Source of the DNA: Porites lobata
Taxonomy: Eukaryota; Cnidaria; Anthozoa; Scleractinia; Poritidae
Assembly: GCA_942486035.1 (NCBI GenBank)
Contig: CALNXK010000528.1
Span: 23,501-87,500 of the forward strand
Length of the DNA: 64,000 nucleotides
Direction of reading: 5' to 3'
Position 1 is the first letter of the stretch, and each line of letters starts with the position of its first letter. The notes below the pieces were generated by a model. The model was given only the letters and a program-made list of their open reading frames with translations. It made no database searches and was not told the origin of the DNA. The position numbers and the translations under genes are program-made. Positions 21,203 to 32,128 of this stretch are shown piece after piece.

Positions 21203-21944
21203 TAAGTTGCTAATTGTTACGTTAGTTGATGTGAATAGATGCAACAGATATGCAGACGGTTTTTTTATTTTCAATTTGGCGACTGTGTTCTGTAAGTCAT
21301 GATGCAGCAAGCTAATATACAGGGAAATCTGTGTTAAGCGGTCAGCCGTGGGAAACAAGGAAATGTCTGCTTTAAAATATGGGATAAGATATTGGGCTAA
21401 AATAGACCGCTTAATAGCGCTGCGACATATTAATACACGATCTTTTAATAATAAACTGGGAAAAAAATTTTGGAAACATGCGTGCAATGTTGTTTGTGGG
21501 GTGAGGGGAGGGGCAGGGTATGTGTGAATTGGAAAACGCCCCAGAAATTCAAAAGTATCCCAACTTTTATCCATGATTGTAGTTTGCCTTCATCTTCCTT
21601 ACCATGCGCGTTTTAGTTTCAAGAATCAGTGAATCGGAACCATGACAGTATGTAGTCTGCAAGGGACATGCAATGACAGCGGCAGAAAATAGAACGTGCA
21701 TGGTTACTTTACTGCTTAGTGATTTTACGTCACGGACGAGTTAGCGCTTGTTCCTTCAAATACTTTTCTTAGGTTCAAGTCGACCACTCAAAAAGTAAGA
21801 CATTCATCGATCTAAAAATTACTCGCGTCCAACTATCGTATATGTTAATTCTTGTCAACAAGTAAATAAAGTCAACATAAAAGGGATTTATAATAAATAG
21901 ACCTAAGTTTGCGATTGTAAAAAAAAGCTGACGTGTAGTGTATC

Positions 21945-22400
21945 AGCCCTTCCTCAAAGGGGTTCGAGTGCGGCTTGTGTGTGATTCAGGTCCCGTCCAT
22001 ACGTATATCCGAATATTTGTAAATCCGGCGCTATTTTTTCTTCGCGGATATGACTTTCATCCACACGTATCCGGTGAATCAGGCATACGAATCCGCAACT
22101 TTTTCAATCCGCTCTCCAGAATGGAAATTTTTGAATACACTATGAGTCAGGAATCGTGTGGACGCTAAATCCGAGTTGTACCGTGAATATTGTATTCAAG
22201 ATGGCCACCTCAACGCATGCTCAGTTTCAAATATTCCCAGAGGAGTCCTGGGTAATAGAAATAATCGGGATATGTGTCGGATACGTGTGGACGGGCAAAT
22301 TCGATTTGTATGCGGATACGTGTGGGAAAACCAGGGGTAGGAAAAAATGAGAAATCCAATTGGGAAGCGAACTCGCGTTGTTTCTCTCATTCTTTGTGTT
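21945..22400. mobile_element. hAT-like MITE, fullest copy
   Basis: CCCGTCCATACGTATATCCG (about 21992) and CGGATACGTGTGGACGGG (about 22278) are inverted repeats. The interior carries AGTTGTACCGTGAATATTG and AAGATGGCCACCTCAACGC. It is shared with 13495-13870, 12545-12665 and 25680-25920. Short frames on both strands inside it are not genes. Confidence 0.65.
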
Positions 22401-22639
22401 AAAAGGCCATTTGCATGATAGCGTCATTTTGCTACTATGACTAGGATCCTAGAGGGTATTGCTTTCTTGTGCAAATTAGGGCTTTTGTTATTTAAACCTC
22501 ACTGGGGCTACCAAATTTAAATACGAAAAGAAGAACGAAAAGAATTCTGGGCGTAGTAGTAAAATGACGCCTCGTGCAAATGGCTCTTTCAAGTTGTTTT
22601 CATTTTTCTTGGGTCGATCGCGTAGTGTGCGAGGGACTT

Positions 22640-22830
22640 ATAGCTTTTAAGTTGATAGAGCTGGCTGAATTACAGAAAAAGACAACGTTAAGTTGCCAAA
22701 GCGTTATCAGTACTTTGCGACAAAGCCAATAATATGTCAGTTGGTATTAGTGGTTTGTTGGCGTTTTGACAATGCTCATGTACTTTTATCGTTCTTTCTT
22801 TTCTCTCCGCCTGTTTATAATTCTTCCTGA
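22640..22830 (+). pseudogene. Truncated class B module lacking a microexon
   Basis: Has the GGCTGAATTA, CTTTGCGACAAAGCCAATAA and GTTTGTTGGCGTTTTGACAA blocks and the TTTCTTTTCTCTCCGCCTG tract. After TTTATAAT it continues into unrelated sequence: no GGTAG/GGCAG acceptor and no GTAAGTAAT donor. A dead module. Confidence 0.5.
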
Positions 22831-22947
22831 ATTCATATATTTGATGCTTTTTATGTGAACAGAGTAACTTACGAGTTTAAAGAAACTACACCTTAAATCT
22901 GGAGTGCAAAGAAGTCCGTGATCAGTTTTTAGAAAACCTCAATTTTT

Positions 22948-23000
22948 CCATACATTTTCTGTAATTTTAATACAGCTGTCGAATTACAGAAAATGTATGG
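22948..23000. repeat. Perfect 19-bp inverted repeat (hairpin)
   Basis: CCATACATTTTCTGTAATT (22948-22966) and its exact complement (22982-23000) flank a 15-base loop. Confidence 0.85.
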
Positions 23001-23024
23001 GAATATTATTTATTATTATTATTA

Positions 23025-23055
<31 letters not shown>

Positions 23056-23060
23056 AATTA
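23001..23060. repeat. (ATT)n microsatellite
   Basis: ATT/TTA triplet run with a few interruptions, directly after the hairpin and before the TAGCCTGAG foldback. Confidence 0.85.
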
Positions 23061-23119
23061 TAGCCTGAGTATCAGGCCTTCCTAAAGGGCTAGGGGAGAG
23101 GAGATTGATACTCAGGCTA
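23061..23119. mobile_element. Tiny foldback element
   Basis: TAGCCTGAGTATCA (23061-23074) and TGATACTCAGGCTA (23106-23119) are perfect inverted repeats flanked by ATAATTA/TTATAAT, inside a triplet microsatellite. Confidence 0.65.
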
Positions 23120-23272
23120 TTATAATTATTATTATTATATAGCAAATAATATCGAAGTTACATAGCAAATAATATCGAAGTATGTTGTTTATCAGGTTAA
23201 ACAACAATGATTTTCTTCCTTTGTTTTTTCATGTTGATGATCAATGAAATACATATTAACAGATTCACTTGC

Positions 23273-23284
23273 TGATAAGTTGTG
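23273..23284 (+). pseudogene. Class F microexon relic, donor GT changed
   Basis: Context as in F1, up to TACATATTAACAG, then 12 nt ending ...TTGCTG. The donor reads ATAAGTTGTG instead of GTAAGTTGTG, so the essential G is lost. The 12-nt spacing is kept. Start position approximate within a base or two. Confidence 0.45.
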
Positions 23285-24324
23285 TGTCTGACTTCTCCCA
23301 TATATTTTATTTATTATTATTATTATTTGCTTATGCCTAGTAAGTTAATGAATGAACGGGGTGGCACCTGTGACCTCGTAACTCGTAAGTTATGCTTTAG
23401 TTGATGGAAACAGATGCAGCGAAACCAATCAGTTTTTTCTTACATTTAACTTAGAAATTCCAACTTACAATGATCAAAATAGAGCACTAAATCAAATAAG
23501 CTTACAGTAGTTTGCGCAGGTTGAGCAAACTATATCGAGTTGCTATTAATGCAATTTTACCAGTAGATCAGAGAAACCTATTGTTGGTATGGCGGCGGAA
23601 AAATGTTCCTTTTCTGGTCTAATAGATAGTATAGCAGCTCCTTGGGAGATAATCTTATGTTTGTCTCGATCACCGTACTATGGTGGCCCACAAAGGTAAT
23701 ACACAAATATATATTTTATTACTGCAATCTATATCTTAATGCTAAGAGACAGGCGTTTTTGTAACCAGCATAGCACTGCAGAGACAGTGCAACGTGTCGG
23801 TCAAGCTCTGTTCAAATGAAAACTTCAGTCTTCAATTTCCTTTATTCTTTCTTTGTTGCTATCCTTTGTATCATGTTTACTTCTGATCAGGGGGTAAATA
23901 TTCGACTTTGGAACGTATCTTTTTCGATATGCCCATTGCTACATCCGACACGAACACGGTTTCCGCGCGCTTTTTGAATTGTTCTTGATAGGCTTCCTTG
24001 TTAAAAAACTGGAGTGGTAGTTTTATGAAGGGAAGAGCAAGGGTTTCTGGGAAAATAAGAGTAGGAAATAATAAGAAATCCAATTGGAAAGCTAGCACTC
24101 TCATTCTTAGTGTTCATTGCGTTCAATATTCTTTCAAGTTGTTTTCATTTTTCTTGGGTTGATCACGTAGTCTACGAGGGACACAATTATCATTCTGAGC
24201 AATGCATGCTGCACCGAGCTGGTCTTCGTAGAGAAACTCTTGGAGTTGATGTTGTAAAGCGAAGTGGTTTTCCATTTTTCTAATTTAGTTGTTTTTTTTA
24301 AAGTGATGTAAAGAAGATTTTTAT

Positions 24325-24790
24325 TCAATCAAAATATTTCTCCGTTTCTGATTGGCTAAAATCACACACATAATTCACCATAACCAGCTACTGTTGACCA
24401 AATTTGGAAGATTTTTGCCATATTGAATCGATGACGTCGAAAGTTTAGCAAAGTTGCAAATTATTGAACCTTTAAACAAAAAAACCTGGGGACGAGTTTG
24501 AGTTGTTTTCGAAGTAAGTTGTGGCTGTGTAAGTGAGTAATGGCAGAACATTTTACTCGTTTCACGGCGAACTATTGTCTAAAAACATGGCGCAAGAAGA
24601 CAACTCGACGGACGACATGCATCTGCTATTTGGAGTTTATTTGCAGACATGAACAGCCCTTTATCTCCTAAACTTCCCGATAAAGATGCTTTATCGATAT
24701 TCTGCTTTTAAACATCGAGCGAGGTAATCAAGTTTTAGCTTGTTTTTAAACTTGGAATTATTTTGAATGAATAATAAAGCAATTACTGAA
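24325..24790. repeat. Diverged copy of the GATTCTGATTGGC element
   Basis: Shares CTGATTGGCTAAAATCACAC, ACCATAACCAG, GACCAAATTTGGAA and TTTTAAACTTGGAATTATTT with the copies at 10506 and 18889, with many substitutions. No foldback end here. Confidence 0.55.
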
Positions 24791-25051
24791 CAATGGATTA
24801 GAACAATGGATTATCTATCTTTTGTGTCACTATACCATCAGCTACAGATTTAACGAAAGAATACTACATTATAATGCACAACATTGCTAACAAATGAAAA
24901 GAAGTGAACAGTGCTTTACGATAAAGCAAATAATATCGAAGTTACTATAAGTATGTTGATTGTTAATTTTATCAGGTACGTTAAACAACCTTGATTTTCT
25001 GCCTTTGTTTTTTCATGTCGATAATCAATGAAATACATAACAGGATTACTC

Positions 25052-25063
25052 CTTGTCAAGTTG
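25052..25063 (+). pseudogene. Class F microexon relic, donor changed
   Basis: After ACATAACAG, about 12 nt (GATTACTCCTTG) precede TCAAGTTGTGTG, which corresponds to GTAAGTTGTGC of F1 but has lost the GT. A second dead class F copy; start approximate within several bases. Confidence 0.4.
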
Positions 25064-25080
25064 TGTGTCTGACTTCTCCC

Positions 25081-25108
25081 ATTATTATTGTTATTATTAT
25101 TATTATTA

Positions 25109-25143
<35 letters not shown>
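25081..25143. repeat. (ATT)n microsatellite
   Basis: Long ATT/TTA triplet run, one ATC interruption. Confidence 0.9.
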
Positions 25144-25679
25144 TGCTCATTACTTAGTAAGTTAATCAATGAACGTGGCAGTACCTCGTAAATAATGCTT
25201 CAGTTGATGGAAACAGATGCAACAAAACCAAATATTTTTTCTTCCATTTAACTTAGAAAGTCTAACTTATAATGATCAAAATATTAGAGCATTAAAAGCA
25301 TAAGGCTACAGTAATTTGCCCGGGTTGAGCAAACTATATCAGAGTTGCTATTAGTGCAATTTTACCAGTAGATCAGAGAAACCTAGCCTGTTGTTGCTCT
25401 GGTGGCGGAAAAATGTCCCTTCACGGGTCGAATAGATAGTGAAGAAGCTCTTTGGGGGATTAGCTTGTGTTCGTCCCGATCATCGGACTATATTCACTTC
25501 CATTCTAAGAGCTTCTAGTCCAATAGACACTTGAATCGAAAAAGACATTTATATTTTAAACTATCATATATTTTAATACTTGTCAACAAGTAAATTAAGT
25601 CAACATAAAAGGGATTTATAGTTTCAAAAGAAAAATGAATAGACTATGCCATTGTAAAAACAACTGATTGAAAAGCTGA

Positions 25680-25920
25680 CGTGTCGAGTATCAGCCCTTC
25701 CTCAAAGGGGTTCGAGTGCGGCTTGTGTGTGATTCATTCCCGGTGGATCGGCATACGAATCCGCAACGTTTTGGATCGGCTCTCCAGAATGGAAATTTTT
25801 GAATACGCTATGAATCCGGAATCGTGTGAACGCTAAATTCGAATATGCCAAGGTCAGTTGTACCGTGAATATTGTATTCAAGATGGCTATCTCGACGCAT
25901 GCTCAGTTTCCAATATTCGA
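25680..25920. repeat. Fragment of the hAT-like MITE
   Basis: Shares GAGTATCAGCCCTTCCTCAA, GGAATCGTGTGAACGCTAAA and GTACCGTGAATATTGTATTC with 21945-22400; internally deleted. Confidence 0.6.
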
Positions 25921-26351
25921 ACAATGGAAATGTGGTAGTGGTGGTGGAGGATTAGGAAAACTATAGAAATATAAAGAAGCAAATATGGGAGGAAGGAAAA
26001 TAATGGTTATAGAAATAGCTACAATCCGAAACAAAAGTCTTCGGGAAAGTGTTCATAATTTCAGTATTCATGATAGTATTCATAACTTTCAGCACTGGAA
26101 CACTTTGTTTTGCTAGCTAGCTGATTATCTATTTTTTGTGCGGCTATTCAATCGACCACGAGTTTAACTAAAGCATACTACATTATAATTCACAGCATTG
26201 CTAACAAATGAAAATAAGAGAACAGTTCTTTGCGATAAAGCAAATAATATCAGAGTTGGTATTAGCATGTTGAATTATCAGGCCCGGGGAAAAGAATATT
26301 TTTGATTTTCCTTCTTTGTTTTTTCATGTTGATGATCAATGAAATACATAG

Positions 26352-26366
26352 GAAAAGGTTACGAAG
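26352..26366 (+). CDS. Microexon F2, 15 nt (or 9), phase 1
   Basis: Class F context (CATGTTGATGATCAATGAAA) ending TACATAG, then 15 nt to GTAAGATGTG. Phase 1: AAA GGT TAC GAA (Lys-Gly-Tyr-Glu). Using AAAAG at 26357 leaves 9 nt, GTTACGAAG (Tyr-Glu). All choices are multiples of 3. Confidence 0.45.
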
Positions 26367-27528
26367 GTAAGATGTGTTTATTGTGGTGGTAATGGTGGTG
26401 GTGGAGGAAAAACAATGGAAATGTGGTAGTGGTGGTGGAGGACTAGGAAAAACTATAGAAATATAAAGATGCAAACATGGGAGGAAGGAAAATATTGGTT
26501 ATCGAAATAGCTACAATCCGGAACAAAAGTCTTCGGAAAAGTATTCATAATTTCAGTATTCATGGTAGTATTCACGACTTCCTCTAATTTTTGGGCTCCC
26601 TCATAAAATAGCCTGTATACAGACTCTCTCCTCCCCTCAGTAAAAATCTGAGGGGAGAAGAGGTTGTTTGTACACAGGCTATCATGAAACAGTGCATCCT
26701 TTTCGAAATTTTCTTGTAGTTTTCCCTCCCCCACCCTATAAAAAGTTGAAACTGGGGAAAAAATTCCGCAACATGCGTCCAACGTTGTTTGTGGGGTGAG
26801 GGGAGGGGCAGGGTATGTGTGAATTGGAAAACGCCCCAGAAATTCAAAAGTATCCCAACTTTTGTCCATGATTGTAGTTTGCCTTCATCTTCCTTGCTAT
26901 GCACAGTTTTAGTGTCAAGAATCAGTGAATCGGAACCAGGAAAGTATGTAGTCTGCAATGGGCATGCAATGACAGCGGCAGAAAATAAAACGTGCATGGT
27001 TACTTTACTGCTTGGTGATTTTACGTCACGGACGAGTTAGCGCTTGTTCCTTTGACAACATGAATAGATCCACGAATACTTTTCTTAGGTTCAAGTCGAC
27101 CAATCAAAAACCAAGACATTTATCGACCTAAAAATTACTAGAAAATGTGTCAAAGTAGAGCAATTATCAATAGTCAGCAGAACTGAATTGGTTTGCTAGG
27201 AGACTTTAGTTTGAGCTCTCTTTTCTGTGGCTTATAGCTTTTAAGTTGATAGAACCGGCTTAATTATGAAAAAGACAATCAACGTTGCTAAAGCGTTATT
27301 AGTACGTTGCGATAAAGCAAAGAATATCACAGTTGGTTTTTATGTTTTGTTGACGTTTAACAATACTTTTATCATTCTCTCTTTTCTTTTTTTCATTGTT
27401 ACGTGGATGATCAAAAGCAAATAAAACAAAGAATATTGGAGTTACTTTTAGTGTTATGATTATGATTAAACATAATTTCCTCTTGTTTTCTTTTCTTTTT
27501 TTATGTCGATGATCAATGAACACAACAG

Positions 27529-27537
27529 CATTAGGGA
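27529..27537 (+). CDS. Microexon A4, 9 nt, phase 1
   Basis: CATTAGGGA between GAACACAACAG and GTAAGTAATGC. Phase 1: TTA GGG (Leu-Gly). In phase 0 it would contain TAG, so this copy excludes phase 0 for the set. Confidence 0.6.
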
Positions 27538-27774
27538 GTAAGTAATGCTTACAAGGAATTTTTTTTTTTGGCTCTGTTATGTGCTTCACTGGTGCATCAG
27601 TCCTTGTAAACAAATGGCAGCAACGTTAAATTGTTAGTCTCTGTATCTATAGTCTTGCGTACACTTTTTTATTAAATACTCAGGAGAACTTGGTTTTGCC
27701 AGTGGATTTATTAACAGCCATCACTTCTGTGGTTAATCCTTTTAAAACGTATTATTAATCATTCAAAATATTTC

Positions 27775-27985
27775 CCCGATTCTGATTGGCTAATAGCACA
27801 CGTTTATTCACCATAACCAGTTACTGATGAATTTTGTGTTTAGCGAGGAAATGACGTAAAAAATGCAGCGTTCTTGCAGGTTAATGCACCGTTAACCGAG
27901 AAGACCTGAGGACGAGGTTAAGCTGTTTCGGTTGTGAACTTGAAAAATGGCGGACATTTCACTCGTTTCAAGAGTAAGAACTAGG
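27775..27985. repeat. Partial copy of the GATTCTGATTGGC element
   Basis: Matches the left ~210 bases of the copies at 10506 and 18889 (through AAAATGGCGGACATTTCACT), then switches abruptly to an array spacer (CGAAAACGCCCCCAAAATTC). The junction marks an ancient recombination. Confidence 0.6.
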
Positions 27986-28391
27986 CGAAAACGCCCCCAA
28001 AATTCGAAAGTATCCCAAGACTTTTGTTCAGCCGAGCCTGGAGGCGGGAGGGAGCGGGAGATAAGGCTCCAGAGTGTGCCATCGCTGCGGGGAAGAGGGT
28101 GGGGCGACAAACTAGGTGTCTGTTGTCCGTTTTAACGAAGAGATTAACAGACAGCTTCAAAAAAGGCCAATTTATACTGAACTTAAAAATATATGCACAA
28201 CGAGTTCCCTTGCGGATCCACAGATGCACGGGAGTTGAAATGTACGGGTTCCACGGGCGCAGGGACCGTTTGTGCGTGAGAATAGTCAGGAGAACTAAAT
28301 TGTTTTGCTAGGGGAATTTATTTCGAGCTATCTTTCTGTGGCTTATAGCTTCTAAGTTGATAGAGCGGGCTGAATGATAAAAAAGACAAAG

Positions 28392-28475
28392 AATGTTGCT
28401 AAAGCGTTATTAGTACTTTGCGATAAAGCAAAGAATATCAGAGTCGGTATTAGTGGTTTGTTGACGTTTTAACAA
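28392..28475 (+). promoter_or_regulatory. Example of the conserved pre-microexon triple hairpin
   Basis: Upstream of microexon B5. H1: AATGTTGCTAAAGCGTT (28392-28408; stem includes a wobble). H2: CTTTGCGATAAAGCAAAG (28416-28433), a perfect 6-bp stem with loop GATAAA. H3: TTGTT...AACAA (28458-28475), a 5-bp stem. The same three elements stand ahead of nearly every class B microexon. Other classes have different bases that still pair (see findings). The proposed role, helping recognition or choice of tiny exons, is inference. Confidence 0.55.
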
Positions 28476-28538
28476 TACTCACTTTTATCTTTCTTTCTTT
28501 TCTCTCCGTCTTTTTATAATCTATGAATATGGTGGCAG

Positions 28539-28547
28539 TTCAATACG
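28539..28547 (+). CDS. Microexon B5, 9 nt, phase 1
   Basis: TTCAATACG between AATATGGTGGCAG and GTAAGTAATGCC. Phase 1: CAA TAC (Gln-Tyr). Belongs to the GGCAG subgroup, whose differences almost all change amino acids. Confidence 0.65.
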
Positions 28548-29098
28548 GTAAGTAATGCCTTTTCCGTTTTCTCTTTTGTGCTTGTTGCCTCTGGGAATGT
28601 TAAACATAGATGCTGAACAACTGACGATTGTCTGCCTGTACTCTTATCTACATTTTTATTTTATAGTGGAGAGTTTTTTTTTACCAGGGGATTATAGATC
28701 TCTTGTGTTATTAAGCGTGTATGCTAATAAAGCTCTAAATTGGAATGCACTGCATTGCTCGGGGATAAAATAGAAATAAGTTTACAGTACTTTGCGACAG
28801 CAACGTATATCGGGTATTGTTTTTTGTTTAAACAACATTTTCATATCTGTTCCTTTTCTTTTGTTACGTTGATGATCAGAGTTAGGGGAATTTATTTCGA
28901 GCTATCTTTCTGTGGCTTATAGCTTCTAAGTTTATAGAGCGGGCTGAATGATAAAAAAGACAAAGAACATTGCTAAAGCGTTTTTTTTAGTACTTTGTGT
29001 AAAAGCAAAGAATATCAGAGTTGATATTAGTGGTTTGTTGACGTTTTTTATCTTTTTTTCTTTTCTCTCCGCCTGTTTATAATCTATGAATATGGTAG

Positions 29099-29107
29099 GA
29101 GCCAAGC
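29099..29107 (+). CDS. Microexon B6, 9 nt, phase 1
   Basis: GAGCCAAGC between AATATGGTAG and GTAAGTAATGCC. Phase 1: GCC AAG (Ala-Lys). The same form recurs at B10, B12, B20 and B22. Confidence 0.6.
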
Positions 29108-30124
29108 GTAAGTAATGCCTTTTCCGTTTTCTCTTTTGTGCTTGTTGCCTCTGAGAATGTTAAATATAGGTGCTGAAAAAGTGACCATTTTCTGCCTGTG
29201 CTCTTAGCTACATTTTGAGTTAATAGTGGGCAGTTTTTTTGCCAGTGTATTATGGATCTCTTGTGTTATTAAGCTTGTATGTTAATAAAGCCTAAATTGG
29301 AATACACTGCATTGCTCGGGGATAAAATAGAAATAAGTTTACAGAACTTTGCTAGAGAGCAACGTATTATGGGGTACTGTTTTCTGTTTAAACAACATTT
29401 TTATTTCTTTTCCTTTTCTTTTGTTACGTTGATGATCAGTGCGGAGAGGGGGGGGGATGCTCCGATTATTCTTCCTTTTTTGCCATGTAATCCGGCCCGA
29501 GGATTTTAAAGTGCGGCGACTTGTTAATCTACCTTAAACCATAGTTTTGCCTGATCTTATTTCGGTTGTCTTGTCTATTTACTCCGGGTAAGTAAAGTAT
29601 CTTACGGTCTTGTTCTTTGTCATGTGCTAGCTGTTGTTGAAGTAGCAGATATTCAGACGGTTCTTTTTTATTTTAAATTTGGCGACTCTGCTCTGTCAGT
29701 CATGATGCAGGAAACTAATATACAGGGAAATCTGTGTTAAGCGGTCAGGCGTGGGAAACAAGGAAACTGTCTGCTTTAAAATATGGGATAAGATATTGAG
29801 CTAAAATAGACCGCTTAGTAGCGTCGCGACATATTAATACACGATCTTTTAATAATAAACTGGGAAAAAAATTCTGGAAACATGCGTCCAACGTTGTTCG
29901 CGGGGTGAGGGGATGAGGGGCGGGAGCAGGGTATGTGTGAATTGGAAAACGCCCCAGAAATTCAAAAGTATCCCAACTTTTGTCCATGTTTGTAGTCAGT
30001 GCCTTTATCTTCCTTACTATGCACAGTTTTAGTGTCAAGAATCAGTGAATCGGAACCATGACAGTATGTAGTCTGCAATGGACATGCAATGACAGCGGCA
30101 GAAAATAGAACGTGCATGGTTACT

Positions 30125-31196
30125 TAGCCTGCGTAGCAAGCGTTTCCGTGCGGTTCAGCAGCAAAGAACGACGAACGAGAGTCAAAGACCGCGTGAAAAA
30201 TGGCGCAAGTAAAAGAGCCGGGAGGGGGTGAGGAAGAAAGGAAGGAAACGCTTGCAGACAAACCCCGGGATTTTGAAAAACACCCACTTGCCTAGTTTGC
30301 TACACAGCCGTTTTTAGAGTCGTCACGCAACGCTCCTCCCCAGAGGAGGAGCGTTGCGTGACGACACTAAAAACGGCTGTGTAGCAGTAGCAGTAGCAGA
30401 CTACCACTTGGCCTGTCATTCCTGAGTTCGCGCGCCGACATTTGATGCTGTCATCAGCTGTCATAATTGACCGATAAAATGTTTGGCTTTCAGTGGAGCG
30501 GAAATGAACTTCAGAGGACGCGTATGTGAACCCAATAACACGTGGACGGCGTTTACGTTGAAATATCAATGAATCCAAACGATCAATACGGGCTTTGGAC
30601 ATTTGTCTTTTTAATCCGCCTAACAGAATAGTCTGTAAATCACCATCTGAGAGAATTCAACATCCCTCAAAAAAACACTAACGAGCTGGGCCCAGCATGA
30701 CACATTGCAGGAAACCATTGCATTCGAGAACAAAAGAAAATCGCTTTTATTTATTCAGATTAAATTATATTAAACGACCTGAAGCCCTTATTTAGTCGCA
30801 AGAAGAACCTTACGTTTCAAAAGAGGTCAAAGAAAATGTTCTTGCATTGGAGGGCAAATCTTTCCGACCAGAATAAACAACAACCACTGAGAATTAATAT
30901 ACGTGTCACGTACCATACCGCCCTCTCAGTATGAAACAAACCTTTGATCGACACATGTCAACACTGTTCGACTAACCGAGCCAATCAGAAGCTGCGTTCG
31001 CTGGCGAACGCAGGTTTTCAAAACCGAGGGGTTTGTCTGCAAGCGTTTCCTTCCTTCCCCTCCCCCTCCCCCTCCCCCTTCCCCCACTTTCATTGTTTGG
31101 CTCTTGTTTCATTTCTCCTGCGGCCAAAACCGAGAATCCCGTTCTTCGGTCTTTCTTTGCTCCGAAACCAAGTAGAAACACTTGCTACGCAGGCTA
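30125..31196. mobile_element. ~1.07-kb inverted-repeat DNA element with 9-bp target duplication
   Basis: Inserted in an array spacer. The ends TAGCCTGCGTAGCAAG and CTTGCTACGCAGGCTA are inverted repeats. ATGGTTACT flanks both sides (30116-30124, 31197-31205), and removing the element restores the usual spacer. Subterminal regions are also inverted (GGAAACGCTTGCAGACAAAC near 30245; complement near 31033). The 9-bp duplication would fit a Mutator-type element. No transposase is encoded; a frame at 30300-30602 on the minus strand starts inside a nested hairpin and is not convincing. Confidence 0.85.
30298..30386. mobile_element. Nested foldback inside the 30125-31196 element
   Basis: The arms (TGCTACACAGCCGTTTTTAG ... 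GCAACGCTCCTCC and complement) pair over about 43 bases with almost no loop. A near-perfect palindrome; likely an independent MITE trapped in the larger element. Confidence 0.8.
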
Positions 31197-31719
31197 ATGG
31201 TTACTTTACTGCTTAGTGATTTTACGTCACGGACGAGTTAGCGCTTGTTCCTTCAAATACTTTTCTTAGGTTCAAGTCGACCACTCAAAAACCAAGACAT
31301 TCATCGACCTAAAAATTACTAGGAAATCTGTCAAAGTAGAGCAATAATCATCAACAGTCAGCAGAACTGAATTGTTTGCTAGGAGACTTTATTTTGAGCT
31401 CTCTTTTCTGTGGCTTATAGCTTTTAAGTTGATAGAGCGGGCTTAATTATAAAAAAAAAAAAACAACGTCGCTAAAGCGTTATTAGTACTTTGCGATAAA
31501 GCAAAGAATATCAGAGTCGGTATTAGTGTTTTGTTGACGTTTAACAATACTTTTATCTTTCTTTCTCTCTTTTTTTTATTGTTACGTGGATGATCAATAG
31601 TACTTCGTCAAATAAAGCAAAGAATATTGGAGTTACTTTTAGTGTTATGATGATGATTAAACATAATTTCCTCTTGTTTTCTTTTCTTTATTTATGTCGA
31701 TGATCAATGAACACGACAG

Positions 31720-31728
31720 CATCAAGAC
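31720..31728 (+). CDS. Microexon A5, 9 nt, phase 1
   Basis: CATCAAGAC between GAACACGACAG and GTAAGTAATGC. Phase 1: TCA AGA (Ser-Arg). Confidence 0.6.
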
Positions 31729-32102
31729 GTAAGTAATGCTTACAAGGAATTCCTTTTTTTGGCTCTGTTATGTGCTTCACTGGTGCATCATGATCAGTCG
31801 ATGTAAACAAATGGCAGCAACGTTAAATTGTTAGTCTCTGTATCTACAGTCTTGCGTACACTTTTTTATTAAATACTCAAGAGCAGTTGGTTTTGCCGGT
31901 GGATTTGTTAATGGCCATCATTTCTGTGGTTGATCGTTTAAAAACTTAAATTGCTAAATTGCTTACAAATTAGTAAGCCTAATGAGTACTTTGCCATTAA
32001 ACAAAGAATATCGGAGTTGCTGTAATGTTTGTGTTGACGTTTTATCAAGACATTTACCTTTCTTTCTTGTTTCTTTTTCGTTTTTGCTACTTTGATGATC
32101 AG

Positions 32103-32128
32103 CTCCTCCTAGAGATCCTGAACTAAAC
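32103..32128 (+). pseudogene. Class C relic, donor deleted
   Basis: Same as 15989-16014 with one base change (GAACTAAAC). No donor follows. Confidence 0.5.

Noticed and set aside
21188..21574. Longer minus-strand frame across a D/E block
   Set aside because: It crosses spacer and intron blocks of plus-strand modules. In the other copies the frame is interrupted. No family resemblance.
24991..25191. Open frame with a long isoleucine run
   Set aside because: It is the translation of an (ATT)n microsatellite.
30300..30602. 100-codon minus-strand frame
   Set aside because: It starts in a perfect palindrome within a transposon and has no recognisable domain.
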